From Haberlea rhodopensis (Eukaryota; Streptophyta; Magnoliopsida; Lamiales; Gesneriaceae): a stretch of 64,000 bases of DNA. The translations under genes and the position numbers were made by a program. Shown here piece after piece: positions 33,001-44,400 of the stretch. The stretch lies in NCBI GenBank assembly GCA_907163345.1, contig CAJQUN010000052.1, positions 1,240,001 through 1,304,000 on the forward strand, written 5' to 3'. Within the stretch, counting starts at the first letter, position 1; each line of letters begins with the position of its first letter. The notes beneath the pieces were generated by a model, which saw only the letters and a list, made by a program, of their open reading frames with translations, searched no databases and was not told the origin of the DNA.

Positions 33001-35018
33001 TCCGGGGAAATAATTTTATGGTTTTGTTTTGTCTTGGAAAATAGATTCGTTAATGTAAATGTTAAATCATTTCAAAGATTATTTGATAATATTAATATGA
33101 ATTAAGATATTATATTTGGGTTATTATATAATAATAGAGCTTTTTGAGTAGTGATGGAAGTTGAGATAAAATAATGATTATCTAGAAAAATGTGAAAAAA
33201 TGACTTATTTATTCCATGATTTATAGGGTTAGTACCCTGAATTTTTGGGATTCGTCGAGCTGTATAGTGTGTATATTATTATTAGGATATTTTCTTATTT
33301 TTTAGACAGTTTTCTATTTTGTGAGATCACAAAATTTGTATATAATTGAAGTCTTTGTATTTTAAAAAAATACAATTGAATAAATTATCAGCTTTCTATT
33401 CTCTTAATATGGCATACTTGGCACTTGCAAGTTGGACCAAAAGTGGTGTTTCCAAATGCAGAGAAGGAAAAAGATAGCGCAAAGCTGTATTATGAGATTG
33501 CGATATACCACTCAAATGCAGAGAAGGAAAAAATTTGGCTGACTGATTAACAAGACAGTATATTCACAAGATTACGGAATTTGAAATGCAAATGTTGTGG
33601 TAGATGAGAGATTCGTACAAAAATGGATGGAATTAGAAATGAGTCTTTTACTGAAAATGTTTGGGTGACATTATTAAGAGAAATAAGAGCCTTTTTATTG
33701 TCACCTTCAGGTGTAAAATTCCAGAAATCTAATTGTTAAGTTCCTATATATGTGGTGATTTTGTTTTTGACTCAAGATCAAATTTCTCTCAATAAAGAGT
33801 ATAGATCATCGACTATTACGACTTCGATTTTAGCTCTTATTGTTTTTCAAGTTAACACTATTGGCAAACACCAATGCTGGCAGTAGGTCCAACAGTTTTT
33901 TTCCTCAGTAGGTCTTACAGTTTGTATGTGACGGGAATTTCTATCTTATTCTTGAATTCTGAAGGTTTAGTTCAAAGATAAACATGTTCCTTCTAGAATT
34001 ATGCTCCATAACAGTGTGACATAACTTTTTAATTATTTCATTTTTAGCAGATTTACGAGACAGCTACACAAACAATTTTGACAAAATTTTCTCTTGTAAG
34101 ATGCAGGATGCTTACTTGGAAGCCTACCTGCAGATATGGTGTACGATAATTCAACAGGCTTCAGCTTTACTTGTGATTTAACAGACAATATTGCAGCTCC
34201 GTGGCCATCATCATCGTCAGTCACAACAATGTCTCTTTGTGCCCCTGGTAATTAGTCTAAGAAGCTCTTAAATATTTGTGCTTCTTCCATACTGCATCCA
34301 GTTATATATATGTTGATTCTGTTGATTATTATTGGATCACGTAAGTCCTACATGATCCAACTGTATCAATGCTCTCAATGCATGTCATCAACTGTCGCGA
34401 AGAAAGGGTTGCTAATTTCTTCATTGCATTGGTAATATGTTAAAAGACTTGGTTCTAATTAGTTCTGCTTGAATTCAGAGATGTCGTTGCCAGCACTACC
34501 TACATTAGAGAATTTGGGTAATCCTGGTGCGTATTTCTGTTGTGCATGATGCTTTTAGTTTATATTTAAAGAGGTTGAGCTCAAATCGAACATTTAAATT
34601 TTTCAAGCACCACTTAATTTTTAATTATTATAATACGTAATCACTTATTTTGCACTATATTATTCAAACATAAAACATAATAATAGTAAGCCGATTCATG
34701 AGCTTTCAGATGATCGTGTAAAGTTCTAACTCATAAATGAGTATTCTCAAGTCAAATGGCTTAGGAACTGGTTCAGCTCATCTTACTTCTCTGTTGTGTA
34801 CTATATACTGAGATTTCTTGACTGGTAAAACATATCATAATTAGAAAGAAGAGTCTATTACTTGCTCAATGAAGTAAACCACAATCGATTAAGCAGGTGT
34901 TTCTTAATTTTCGAAATTGATGGCTTTGTTGTCCTGTGATGCAGGTAGCCGTGGCGATGTGGTGAATCTCCTTGTACCCATTTTTTCGATTTTTGTTATC
35001 AGTACATTCTTGCTCTAG
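30081..35018 (+). CDS. GPI-anchored cysteine-rich protein (At1g61900-like)
   Basis: Coding exons: 30081-30114, 30692-31546, 32416-32661, 32754-32768, 34107-34247, 34479-34526 and 34945-35018. All introns are GT-AG and in frame, giving 470 residues. The start exon is only 11 codons and splices into a hydrophobic signal peptide (WLHWVLQLVFWLCSF), so the protein enters the secretory pathway. The ectodomain has many Cys residues in a conserved plant pattern (CPVNFSAI, CNQPLAAVVGNVICCPQF, CCRPICQP, CCSSLSSYI) and several N-glycosylation sites. The C-terminus is small residues (NPGSRGD) followed by a hydrophobic tail ending FSIFVISTFLL, a GPI-attachment signal. Expected location is the outer face of the plasma membrane. 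The molecular function of this family is not established. The fourth coding exon is a 15-base micro-exon. Confidence 0.93.
32754..32768 (+). other. 15-nt micro-exon of the GPI-anchored protein gene
   Basis: The sequence between ...GGAGCAG| and |GTACTC is CGTATGGTCAACAAG. With flanking split codons it encodes A-Y-G-Q-Q and preserves the frame on both sides. The bordering exons do not join better without it: skipping removes exactly five residues in frame. Confidence 0.75.
32769..34106. other. Long intron of the GPI gene with possible element remnants
   Basis: A 1.3 kb intron. Near 32968 it has gggcttgtttgg, a sequence often seen at plant MITE ends, but no matching right end was found. A 19-base stretch (caaatgcagagaaggaaaa) occurs twice, near 33455 and 33514. 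TTGGACC near 33433 and GGTCCAA near 33886 bracket sequence with TATA-like and AATAAAG motifs, possibly an old solo LTR. None of these is firm. Confidence 0.3.
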
Positions 35019-35500
35019 ACAGACAACTTAGCTGAGAGGTGTAGGGGGTTTAGAGTTACTGCGCGAGCTGTTGCTGGTTGTTCCATGTATATTTCGAGCA
35101 TCAATCATGTATAGCAATATCTACCCTTTTCTTTTTCTTTTTTTTTGGGGTTCTTTTTTAATGTCCATTTTTTATTGGTTTTATTATATATATATGTGTA
35201 TTTTTAATGACGATTTGTGTAGTTTTTTAAGGATTGGAAAACGTGGTTTTGCCAGGAAAGATGATATACATTGTGACTATCATGTTGACTACACCAATCA
35301 TGTATTATTGTTATTGTAAACGATTTTTCCTAATATTGCAAGGGAAGAAATCGAGCTGCCCATGTTTTGGCTAATTTGGCCTTGGATCATTATAATTTTA
35401 TTTGCTCTTTTGATGTTATTCCTAGGTCGTTAAATTTCAGAGTGAGAAATATTTTATTTCCTTTCAAAAAATAACACACGTGAAAATTAGGGAGAAAATA
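35019..35500. other. 3' UTR and downstream flank of the GPI gene
   Basis: T-rich sequence following the TAG at 35016-35018, probably including the 3' UTR. No other feature was supported. Confidence 0.4.
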
Positions 35501-35504
35501 TTAT

Positions 35505-35862
35505 AAGGTTCCTATGGTTTTGGTCCATTCACAATTTAGTCTATAAAGTTTTCAGTGACCCAGTTAGTTAATATTGTTTTTTTTAAAATTTACCAGTTCA
35601 TTCCCTGATATTAATCGGCCGTGAGAAACAAAAGGAAAGTGATTGATTTTGGAAGTAGTTATCAAATTTTGTGACTAAATCAGGTTTGATTTGTTTTCAA
35701 TTCAGTTCTAATGTTTTAAAATATTCCATATTCAGTCACTCACCGTTGTCTCTTACAATTGACTTAAAGCCATGGATTGAATTGAGCAATTTTTTAAAAT
35801 TTTAGGGACTAAATTGGGTCATTAAAATTTTTAGAGACTGAATCGGGAATGAACCCAAACTA
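35505..35862. repeat. Degenerate foldback element related to the 41468 MITE
   Basis: The left arm (ggtccattcacaatttagtc, gtgacccagttagtt) and right arm (gactaaattgggtca, gactgaatcgggaatgaacc) are imperfect inverted copies. Both share the 'gggactaaatcgggtca' theme of the better-preserved element at 41468-42538. No clean target duplication was found. Confidence 0.5.
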
Positions 35863-35991
35863 TATAGATTTTTTAATTATTCCCAAAATTATTTTAAATT
35901 TTTACAATACCTATATTGATTTTCAAAAAATAATGGAAGAAAAAAGGATCCGGAAAACTAAACAGAGTAACATGGAAAATGCAATTGTAAC

Positions 35992-35993
<2 letters not shown>

Positions 35994-36054
<61 letters not shown>
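35994..36054. repeat. (TA)n microsatellite
   Basis: About 29 uninterrupted TA dinucleotides between the two plus-strand genes. Likely length-polymorphic. Confidence 0.95.
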
Positions 36055-36057
<3 letters not shown>

Positions 36058-36464
36058 ATATTATTGTACAAAATCTTCATGTATTTGATATGATCCATCT
36101 TATATCTGATATAGTATTACATAATCGTAAGCTCGTTGAGAATTGCAAATGAAAACGGAAAGATACATTACCTATTACACACCAAACTTCAGACAGAAAA
36201 GAGAAATCACTCGTGAGCTCCACGGTTTTATCGGGATGGCTAAAAACTCATGTCCATTTTAAACAGATTCAAATTCGAGTCATGTTTAATGCATAAAATT
36301 GATTTTACATCTCCTGCTAAAAAAAATTTAAAGCCCAAATCACTCATAACTATTAATCAATCAATTAATTAATTAATTAAAAAGGGAAAAATAATACAAC
36401 ATCTGACGAAAACGAGAAACTCGAGGAAAAAAATTTAAATCAAAGAAACGGTCTTCGTGTGTTA
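36055..36464. promoter_or_regulatory. Upstream region of the second RabGAP
   Basis: AT-rich spacer leading to the first transcribed sequence near 36465. No convincing TATA box position was identified. It is taken as the promoter region by location only. Confidence 0.3.
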
Positions 36465-36535
36465 ATGGCTTCCCAGTTCATACACCATCTGATCTCCGTT
36501 CGTCAGAGATCTTTTTTGCCATGTTTATCCTTCAG
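36465..36535 (+). other. Upstream exon of the second RabGAP (leader or alternative N-terminus)
   Basis: An ATG at 36465 opens 23 codons (MASQFIHHLISVRQRSF...) to a good donor at 36535 (TTCAG|GTACAT). Splicing to TAG|GGG at 36898/36899 would be in frame with the RabGAP ATG at 36909. That would add a basic, acidic-residue-free N-terminus resembling an organelle-targeting peptide. The acceptor has a poor pyrimidine tract, so this may only be a 5' UTR exon carrying an upstream ATG. Confidence 0.4.
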
Positions 36536-36908
36536 GTACATTGTGTTTCACTCCCCTCCTCCATCTCTATTATATGCGTAATATCTGTAATTTTATTCAG
36601 ATTAGTTTGTCTTATAAGCAGCTAGCATAATCGGAATTCTCATGTTCGATATTGGATGTTTGATATCTGATGCGTCCGATGTTATTTATCGATTTGTTTT
36701 TGCCATCGGTATTAGATGTTTGATATCAGTTCCTCCGCAATTTGTGTGTTGTTTTAGTCAATTTTGTTGTTTGCAAGGTTTTATCGTACTGATGTGCTCT
36801 TGGAATTTGTGAAGGGGTTAACTGATTTGTGAGATTGTATACAGAGAGTGAGCGGCTGAGGGATCGTGATAGCTGTGTACGTAATAAAAGTCGCATAGGG
36901 GTTTGGTG

Positions 36909-39900
36909 ATGTCTTTTTTCGGAGACGAGAAGCAATGGAAATGTGGAAAGGGAGGTGCCGTGAATTTACAAAGAGTGGGCTCAATTATTCGCGATATTGG
37001 GGAACCTTGTCTTCATCAACCACAAATAAAGGTTGTGATTGCTGTAAGAACCTCAGCTCCTTCCCTTTTTTTTGTGCTTTTCCCATCTATCAAGTTTCTG
37101 TGAAATGTCTGTTCAAGTGATAATTTGTTAACAGACTTATGCCTTCACTGTCTATCTTCTATTTGAATGGAGAAATACATACATCTCACTTGTTTGTTTT
37201 TAAAAAAATGTGTCAAATATGCAGTATGAATGATAATGCTATGTATTTTTAACTCTATGCTTTAAACTGGTTGTGCAGTCAATAATAGGCTATTGGTTGA
37301 TAAATCTTATTGTTCTGCACGCATGCACTTGGTGCACTTTTAAATTTTAATTTAGTGTGCTTTGTGGGGAGGAAGTTGGCTTTTTACTCCTTGTTTTATT
37401 CATGCGTGATTACGGCTTTACAAGTTGATAAATTGAAAGAATAAATGAATGAATGGTCGTAGGAGTATTGCTTAAGTTTTTTCTTGTCGCGATTATACAA
37501 ATATAATGTTAAAGGAATTATGAAGTAGAATATGGACTGACAAAGTGAAGATGATTATTGAGAAATAAATAAAGTTACTTGAACATTCTGTTAAGATCCC
37601 AGGTTATTTGTTGTAGGATTCATGTGAATGGTGTCTGCTGGATATTTATTACCATAGACAATGAGATTTTGCTAATTCCAAAGTCCAAACATTTTTATTT
37701 CAAAAAGTAGAAGAAAAACAGATAAGTGGCCGAAAGTGTTTTTATTATGCAAAATCAACTGTCTTATATAAATGTAACAACAGTAGCCAGAATGCTGAAT
37801 CCAAACACATAATTAATTACTTGAACACATGAAAATTGAATCTGGAGTTTCTTGAATAGGGAAGGCAAGATACGTCTCATTTCATAGATAAGGTTAACTT
37901 TCCTTCCCCCATTTTTTGTTTACCTTTGAGTCATGCTTTGATGTCGGATTTCTGTGAATGTATGTGTGTGTTTTAACTTTTAGGGGAAATATTATCATAA
38001 CGCTCCAGCCTGAATGATGCAAAGGGAGGTACCCATGATGAATATACATTTAGCCGTTGCTTTTGTCTTGTGCAGATTCTGTTATAGCCTTTTAATAATC
38101 TTAGTCGTTGGATTTATATCTTGGTAGATTGGTCTTCCCTCTTCATTACGTTAGTGCTGCTTCTGTTGACTATTGATCTCCTGCTAAAATGGCTGGGCCA
38201 AGTGTGGATGAATACCATGATCAAATTCTAAATAATAAAAAGATATATTGTAGTGAGGTGCAAAGTTTGCTTAAGCATGTATTGTCTTTGGCAACCAAAT
38301 TAAATATTTGGATTTGATTTTTTGGAAGTTCAAATTTCATAAAACTGATTGTTATACAAAAAAGGGAATTTCATAGAATGAATTTTTTAGAATGTTTAAA
38401 ATTATTGAACTTTTTCTCCTTTTTTTGATCAACAGATTAGCAAAATGCTTAAGCCAGATAAGTGGCAGGCGACCTTTGACGGTGATGGAAAGATTTCGGG
38501 TTTTCGGAAAGTGCTTAAATCAATTATTTTGGGGGTACATGCTTTAATTGCAAGTTTGTATTTTACATTTTGATTTTCTGTGTTCACTTATGACAAACAG
38601 TTACTGTTTTGCCTAATTACCGCTCTCACTCTTTATGCACATCTCTTATTTATTTTTTTTAATTCGAAATGCTTGGTGCTTGATTTCTCAACTCTTTGTG
38701 GTCCTTCTGTAGTGTCACAATGTAATTGTCTCTTGTTTCCTATATTGTTTGTTTGTCTTTAACATAAAGTGGTTATCAAGTGGAGCAGGCATTGTAATCA
38801 AGCTACATTATCGAGTCAATTTTGTGATTCTAATTCTCATACACAAAGGAATGGACGAATCTCTGTTAACTAGTTGTTGCCATCCTTGTTGTGGGGCCCT
38901 AGTTCCTTACAGTTACGCACACAGTTACCTATTTTAAATTTTATTTTAAAGAGTTCTCCTGTTTTATTTGTTATATGTGGATCACACCCTATATGAAGTC
39001 ACAGTCACAAAAGCAACAATTATGCATCACAGATTCGTCATAACCATTTAGCTACATAAAACAAGCCAACACAGGTAGTAAATTCACCCAAACTTTGTAG
39101 TCATGGCCCTAGCACTTCTTCCTACCCTTTGATCATTCCACAATTAAACCTACTTGTCAGAAAACAACAGCCCCAAACAGGGGTGAGCGTAACCAAACGC
39201 AAACTGTCAAAAAGGATTCAATTATATCGAGCGGATAAAACATTGGGGAGCAACTATCGCCTATACAGTTTTGTATGGTTTTCTTTATGCCAAAACACTC
39301 ATAAATAGCATTATGGCTACTTTATTGGTTTTTGAGTCGTACTATATCACCACCTATAGTGTTTGATAAAGTGATTGAAACTCAGCCTGCAAATAGTAGC
39401 AGAGACCAGATCTTGAGTTTGATTTTCATGAATTGCAAGCAGGTGTAATTATTGAGTGTAGGACTGCTGAGTAACAAAAATCACCTATTTTGTCTTGTGT
39501 GACTGCCTATGTAGCATAACAATCAAAATATGGTGCCAGAGCTTCTGTACGATTAAGGATTTGAGTTGTATCGTTACCAACATATATAGTTTGTTACAAT
39601 TGTAGGCACTCGGTCATGCATATAATTAGTAAAAACAATACACTGAGTGTAAGGATGAGTGAAATCCCTATTTTAATAGCTCATTAAGATCAACTTTGCA
39701 GTGACACACTAACTGTATATTTGACTTACATTATTTAGGTATATAAGTACTGTAAAATCCATTATTCAGTAGGCATCAACCTATCCACGTAAGGGCACTC
39801 AAGCCACATTCATGATCAAATCATCTCAATCAACTCACACTCAACAAGAGGGTATCCAGATGCATTACAATCATATGAATGATGAAATATTTATGCTATA

Positions 39901-41433
39901 TTATTAAGAGGGGTATGGACTAATTATATATGGTCTCGTTATGCTTTCTATAAATTTCCTAAATGACCATCTTCTTTAATTATTGATATAATATTAAACT
40001 TTAGGTTTTAAAACAGCTAATTTATCACGTACATTCTCAATTATCCTTTTTAACTATTAGTAAAATATGTTAAATTTTAGTTCTTAAACGCACTGTTACT
40101 AGTATTGTAATTTAGTATGGGATATTTGGAACTTATAGTGTGTTCATAAACTTATTTATGCTTATATGTATGCTTTTATCTAATAATGCACTCATAGAAT
40201 CAGTTAGGGCGGATTTTTTTTTTCTTGGTTTACTCGACTGATTAATATGATGTAGTTGATTTCACTTAGGTATGAATAGGTTCTTTTTTCGTGAGCTAAC
40301 ATTTTGACATAATGATGGGAAAAAGTTTTTTCTCCTAGCCACGGTACATACAAAAATCTAACACTTATGAAAGTTAATACTTCCTCTGCATATCAGGGTA
40401 TTGATCCATCCATAAGGGCAGAAGTCTGGGAATTTCTTTTGGGCTGTTACACTTTGAGTAGCACTACTGAATATCGAAGACAATTAAGGACAGCTAGGAG
40501 GTAAAGGACATCAGTCGTTCTATTCATTACTACTTTTGGAAAGATTCCATACTTTTGTTTTGGCTCTTCTGCTTGAAATTAACCTTGATAGAACCTACTA
40601 GTACTATTTCCATTTTTCATCTCTTTTTTGTTGATATAGCACATATTGTTATAGAATCTTATCCTATCATGGAAAGTGAAACCGAATGTATGACACACTG
40701 AGCCTGGCGGCATCACACAAAAATGTTTTCAAATCCGAACTTGAATTCATATGCACCAAGTCTCGTGTTATTGCATCAAATAACAAGAAGTTGATTATCA
40801 ATAACATAGCGGAAGGGGTACATTATGAAAAGAAATTAGAAATTGGAAAACATGAAATGAAAGAGTTGTAATCTAAACAATAAGATAGTGGTGGTTATCT
40901 TCAATTACAAGACATAGGTAGGGTGCTGAACAGTTGGTCTGCTGAAGAATGGAGTGGGTGGGATAAGGGGTTCTGCACACTGGGCTGTTATGGAAGTACA
41001 AACTGGATATGTATCTCAACACAGACCCTAGGCGGGCTACAGCCACGCTGGACAAAAGCATGAGTAGTACTAGTCTAAGTAAAAAATACATCAAACTAAA
41101 AGTTTTCATTTGGTAAGTGAAACAAGAATAATTCTGAATATCTTGCTTGCATTTCTTCTGAGAAGTTACAGCCTATATACACGTTACAAGACTTATAATA
41201 AAAATTAAATAAATCACTAATTGATTCTATGATATTATCCTATCATTCATTTCCTATTCTAGATACTTTATAAAGGAAAGTGTACAATGTCTTTAAACAA
41301 TATCTCCTAAAATATTTTTTTCAATCTTCAACAGTAAGTAGTTAAAATCTTACTGAAAATAAAGAAAGGCACGTTCTAGAGATTAGCTAGAACTCAATGA
41401 GGTAAAGTAAGAAACAAGATTGCTGACAACTAG

Positions 41434-41469
<36 letters not shown>

Positions 41470-44400
41470 GATAATACATAAAATGGTCCTTCTTGTTTAC
41501 ACTCATTCCCGATTTAGTCCATATTGTTTACACTAACCCGATTTAGTCCCTTTAGTTTTCTAATTTGTCCCAAATCAGTCATAAGCGCTAAATGCACCGT
41601 TAAAACTAACGAAAATAGACTGAATCGGGTCACTTAAAACTTCAGGGACTGAATCAGGAATTGACGCAAACATTAGGGACTGATTCGGGTAATTTGATAT
41701 TGAATTAAATTTTTTTTTTGATAAATTAAAAATTTCACAAAATTTCTACTGTTTTTGGCTACATTTATCTGGAATATCTTCGAATATATATTTTATATGT
41801 TTAGTTAACAAATTTCACTAGCTACTTGAATTTCATTCTTAAGTTGTTAATAACTGAATGCATTTTTAGCTTCTAACATCTGATTTCTATTTAATTTACT
41901 GATAATAAATTCTAATTTATGGGCAATTATATCAGTTATAAAAAAAAATATTAGTACCTTGGAATTATTTATTCAAGCAATTTAATTTATCAAAAAAATT
42001 ATTTAATTTATCAAAAATAAAATAATTGTTTTATAAATTGATGACACATCTGACAGACATAATTTAATGAAATCGAAAATATTTCTTGTTTAATAAGTAA
42101 ACTAGCCATCGAAATATATTTTATAGATCAATATGCTATTGGTTTTTCTTTTGTTTTGTTTGAGTGAAAAATAGCTTTATGTAGAATTTAATATATTAAT
42201 ATCACTATTTAATAAAAAAATTTACAAAAATTACCAAAATTATAAATAAAGTAACCATATTAATTACTATAATATTTCAAAATTTAAAGAATTAACTCAC
42301 CCAATCTTTTTAAATTGCCCAAATCAGCCTCTAATGTTGCGTCAATTCTTGATTCTGTCCCTGAAGTTTTAAGTGACCCGATTCAGTCTCTCTTCGTTAG
42401 TTTTAACGGTGCATTTAACGTTTATGACTGATTTGGGACAAATTAGAAAACTAAAGGGACTAAATCGGGTCAGTGCAAACAATAGGGACTAAATCGGTAA
42501 TGAATGCAAACAAGAGGAACCATTTCATGTAATATCCCTATATATATGAGGTTTTAGAAAATAGAGGTTTTGCATGTCGAACTAGTTGAACAAATAAAAA
42601 GAATCTGTCATTCATTTTTTTTTGTCGGAAAAATAGATATAATATAGATAAGAGTACCAGCAGTACTACCAAAGTTTACAATAAGAAACCTTACACACCA
42701 TGTCCTAAATCAAGATGCTAATAAACAAACTCTAGGTTCCTTCACGTATATAATAAAATCTAGATCTGCTACTATTCCTAATCCAAACCCAGAACCGGTC
42801 CGGAACCGGTATGATACCGGACCGGATAGGTTCTACCTGTTCCGGATCCGGTATCTTACCGGTTCCGGACTGAACCGAAACCGGATCCGTTTTTTTAAAA
42901 AAAAAATATATTTTTTTAGATAAAGTTATCCTCGTTTTTTAGTTTAAAAAAAACAAACAAACAAAAAACCGGTTCCGAGTTCCGACCAACCCGGAACCGG
43001 ATCCAATCCGGTTAACGGTCGGACCGGTTCCGGACCGGACCGGTTCCGGACCTGACCGATCCGTTAAGCACCCCTAGTTGTGTCCCAAGCCCATTCACTA
43101 CCCTTCGAAACAGCCCCCCAAAAACCACTCAAAATTATCCATGAAGTGTTTTTTGGAAGATCTCTCCACCACACCGACATGCATACCCCTAACCCCTCTC
43201 CCTTGACACAATCTCTCGCCAATTTAGATTATGTTTAGATTGGCATACCACCTCCAATTTGACACAGGCTACTTTCCGGCAGCTCTCCCCACTCCCCCAA
43301 AGAAAGCGGATTGGATTGATCGACATTTGAAAATGATAGCTTTTGGGGCACGAAAAAGGGTGAAAAATAGACCGGTAGCGAAGACAACACATCATTTAGT
43401 AGAACCATCCGTCCCCCAAAGGACAGACTCTTATCCTCCCAGGCCACCAGTCGTTTCCCGAGTTTCTCCAAAATTGGTTCCCAAGTCGCACACTTCCTCG
43501 GATTCAATCCCATCGGGATACCCAGATACTTAAAAGGCAGGACCCCCACTTTGCAATTCAGCACGCCCGCCATGGCACCCAATTGGATCGGATCCACATT
43601 GATGCCGATAAACTACTCTTATTGAAATTTATCTTCAAACCCGAGATCAATTCAAATATTCGCAACACACCTTTGAAGATTCTTGCATTTTCCACCGTGG
43701 CCTCTCCAAAAATGACTGTATCATCAGCGTACTGAAGATGGGAAATCGGTACTTGATTCCTACCCACTTTGCACACATCCCGTACATCATTCTCCATGCC
43801 TTGTCGACCATTTTGGACAGCGCCTCGGCAACTAAGATAAACAGAAAAGGGGATAGAGGATCCCCTTGCCTCAGTCCCCTCTTAAGCTCAAATTCTAATG
43901 ATGGGCTCCCATTAATAAGAACTGAAGCTTTCACACTGGTAACACATTCCATAATCCAAGCCCTCCATTTGTCCGAAAATTCATTAATTTCATAATCTTG
44001 TCAAGAAAACCCCAGTGAACTGTATCATAAGCTTTCTCGAAATCCACCTTGAAGAGTATACCTTTCCTTTTGGTCCGCTTCCACTCGTCTAGCATCTCAT
44101 TAATAATAATAACGCCATCTAGTATATGTCTTTTCTCCACAAAAGCCGATTGGGTGACATATATCACCCTATCCAAAACTTGGCTTAACCTATTTGCTAG
44201 AAGCTTAGCCAAGACTTTATATACACAACCTATAAGGGATATCGGTCTATACTCTCCAATCTTCACGGGTTTTCCGATTTAGGCACCAAAACGATAAAAG
44301 AAGGGTTTCCTCCCTTAACAATTTGCTGTTCCTATGGAATTCAGACATGAACCGCATGAAATCGTCTTTGATGACGTGCCAAAACTCTTTGATAAACCTG

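Noticed and set aside
33430..33892. Solo LTR in a GPI-gene intron
   Set aside because: TTGGACC/GGTCCAA ends and TATA-like and AATAAAG motifs are suggestive, but no target duplication or TG...CA ends could be fixed.
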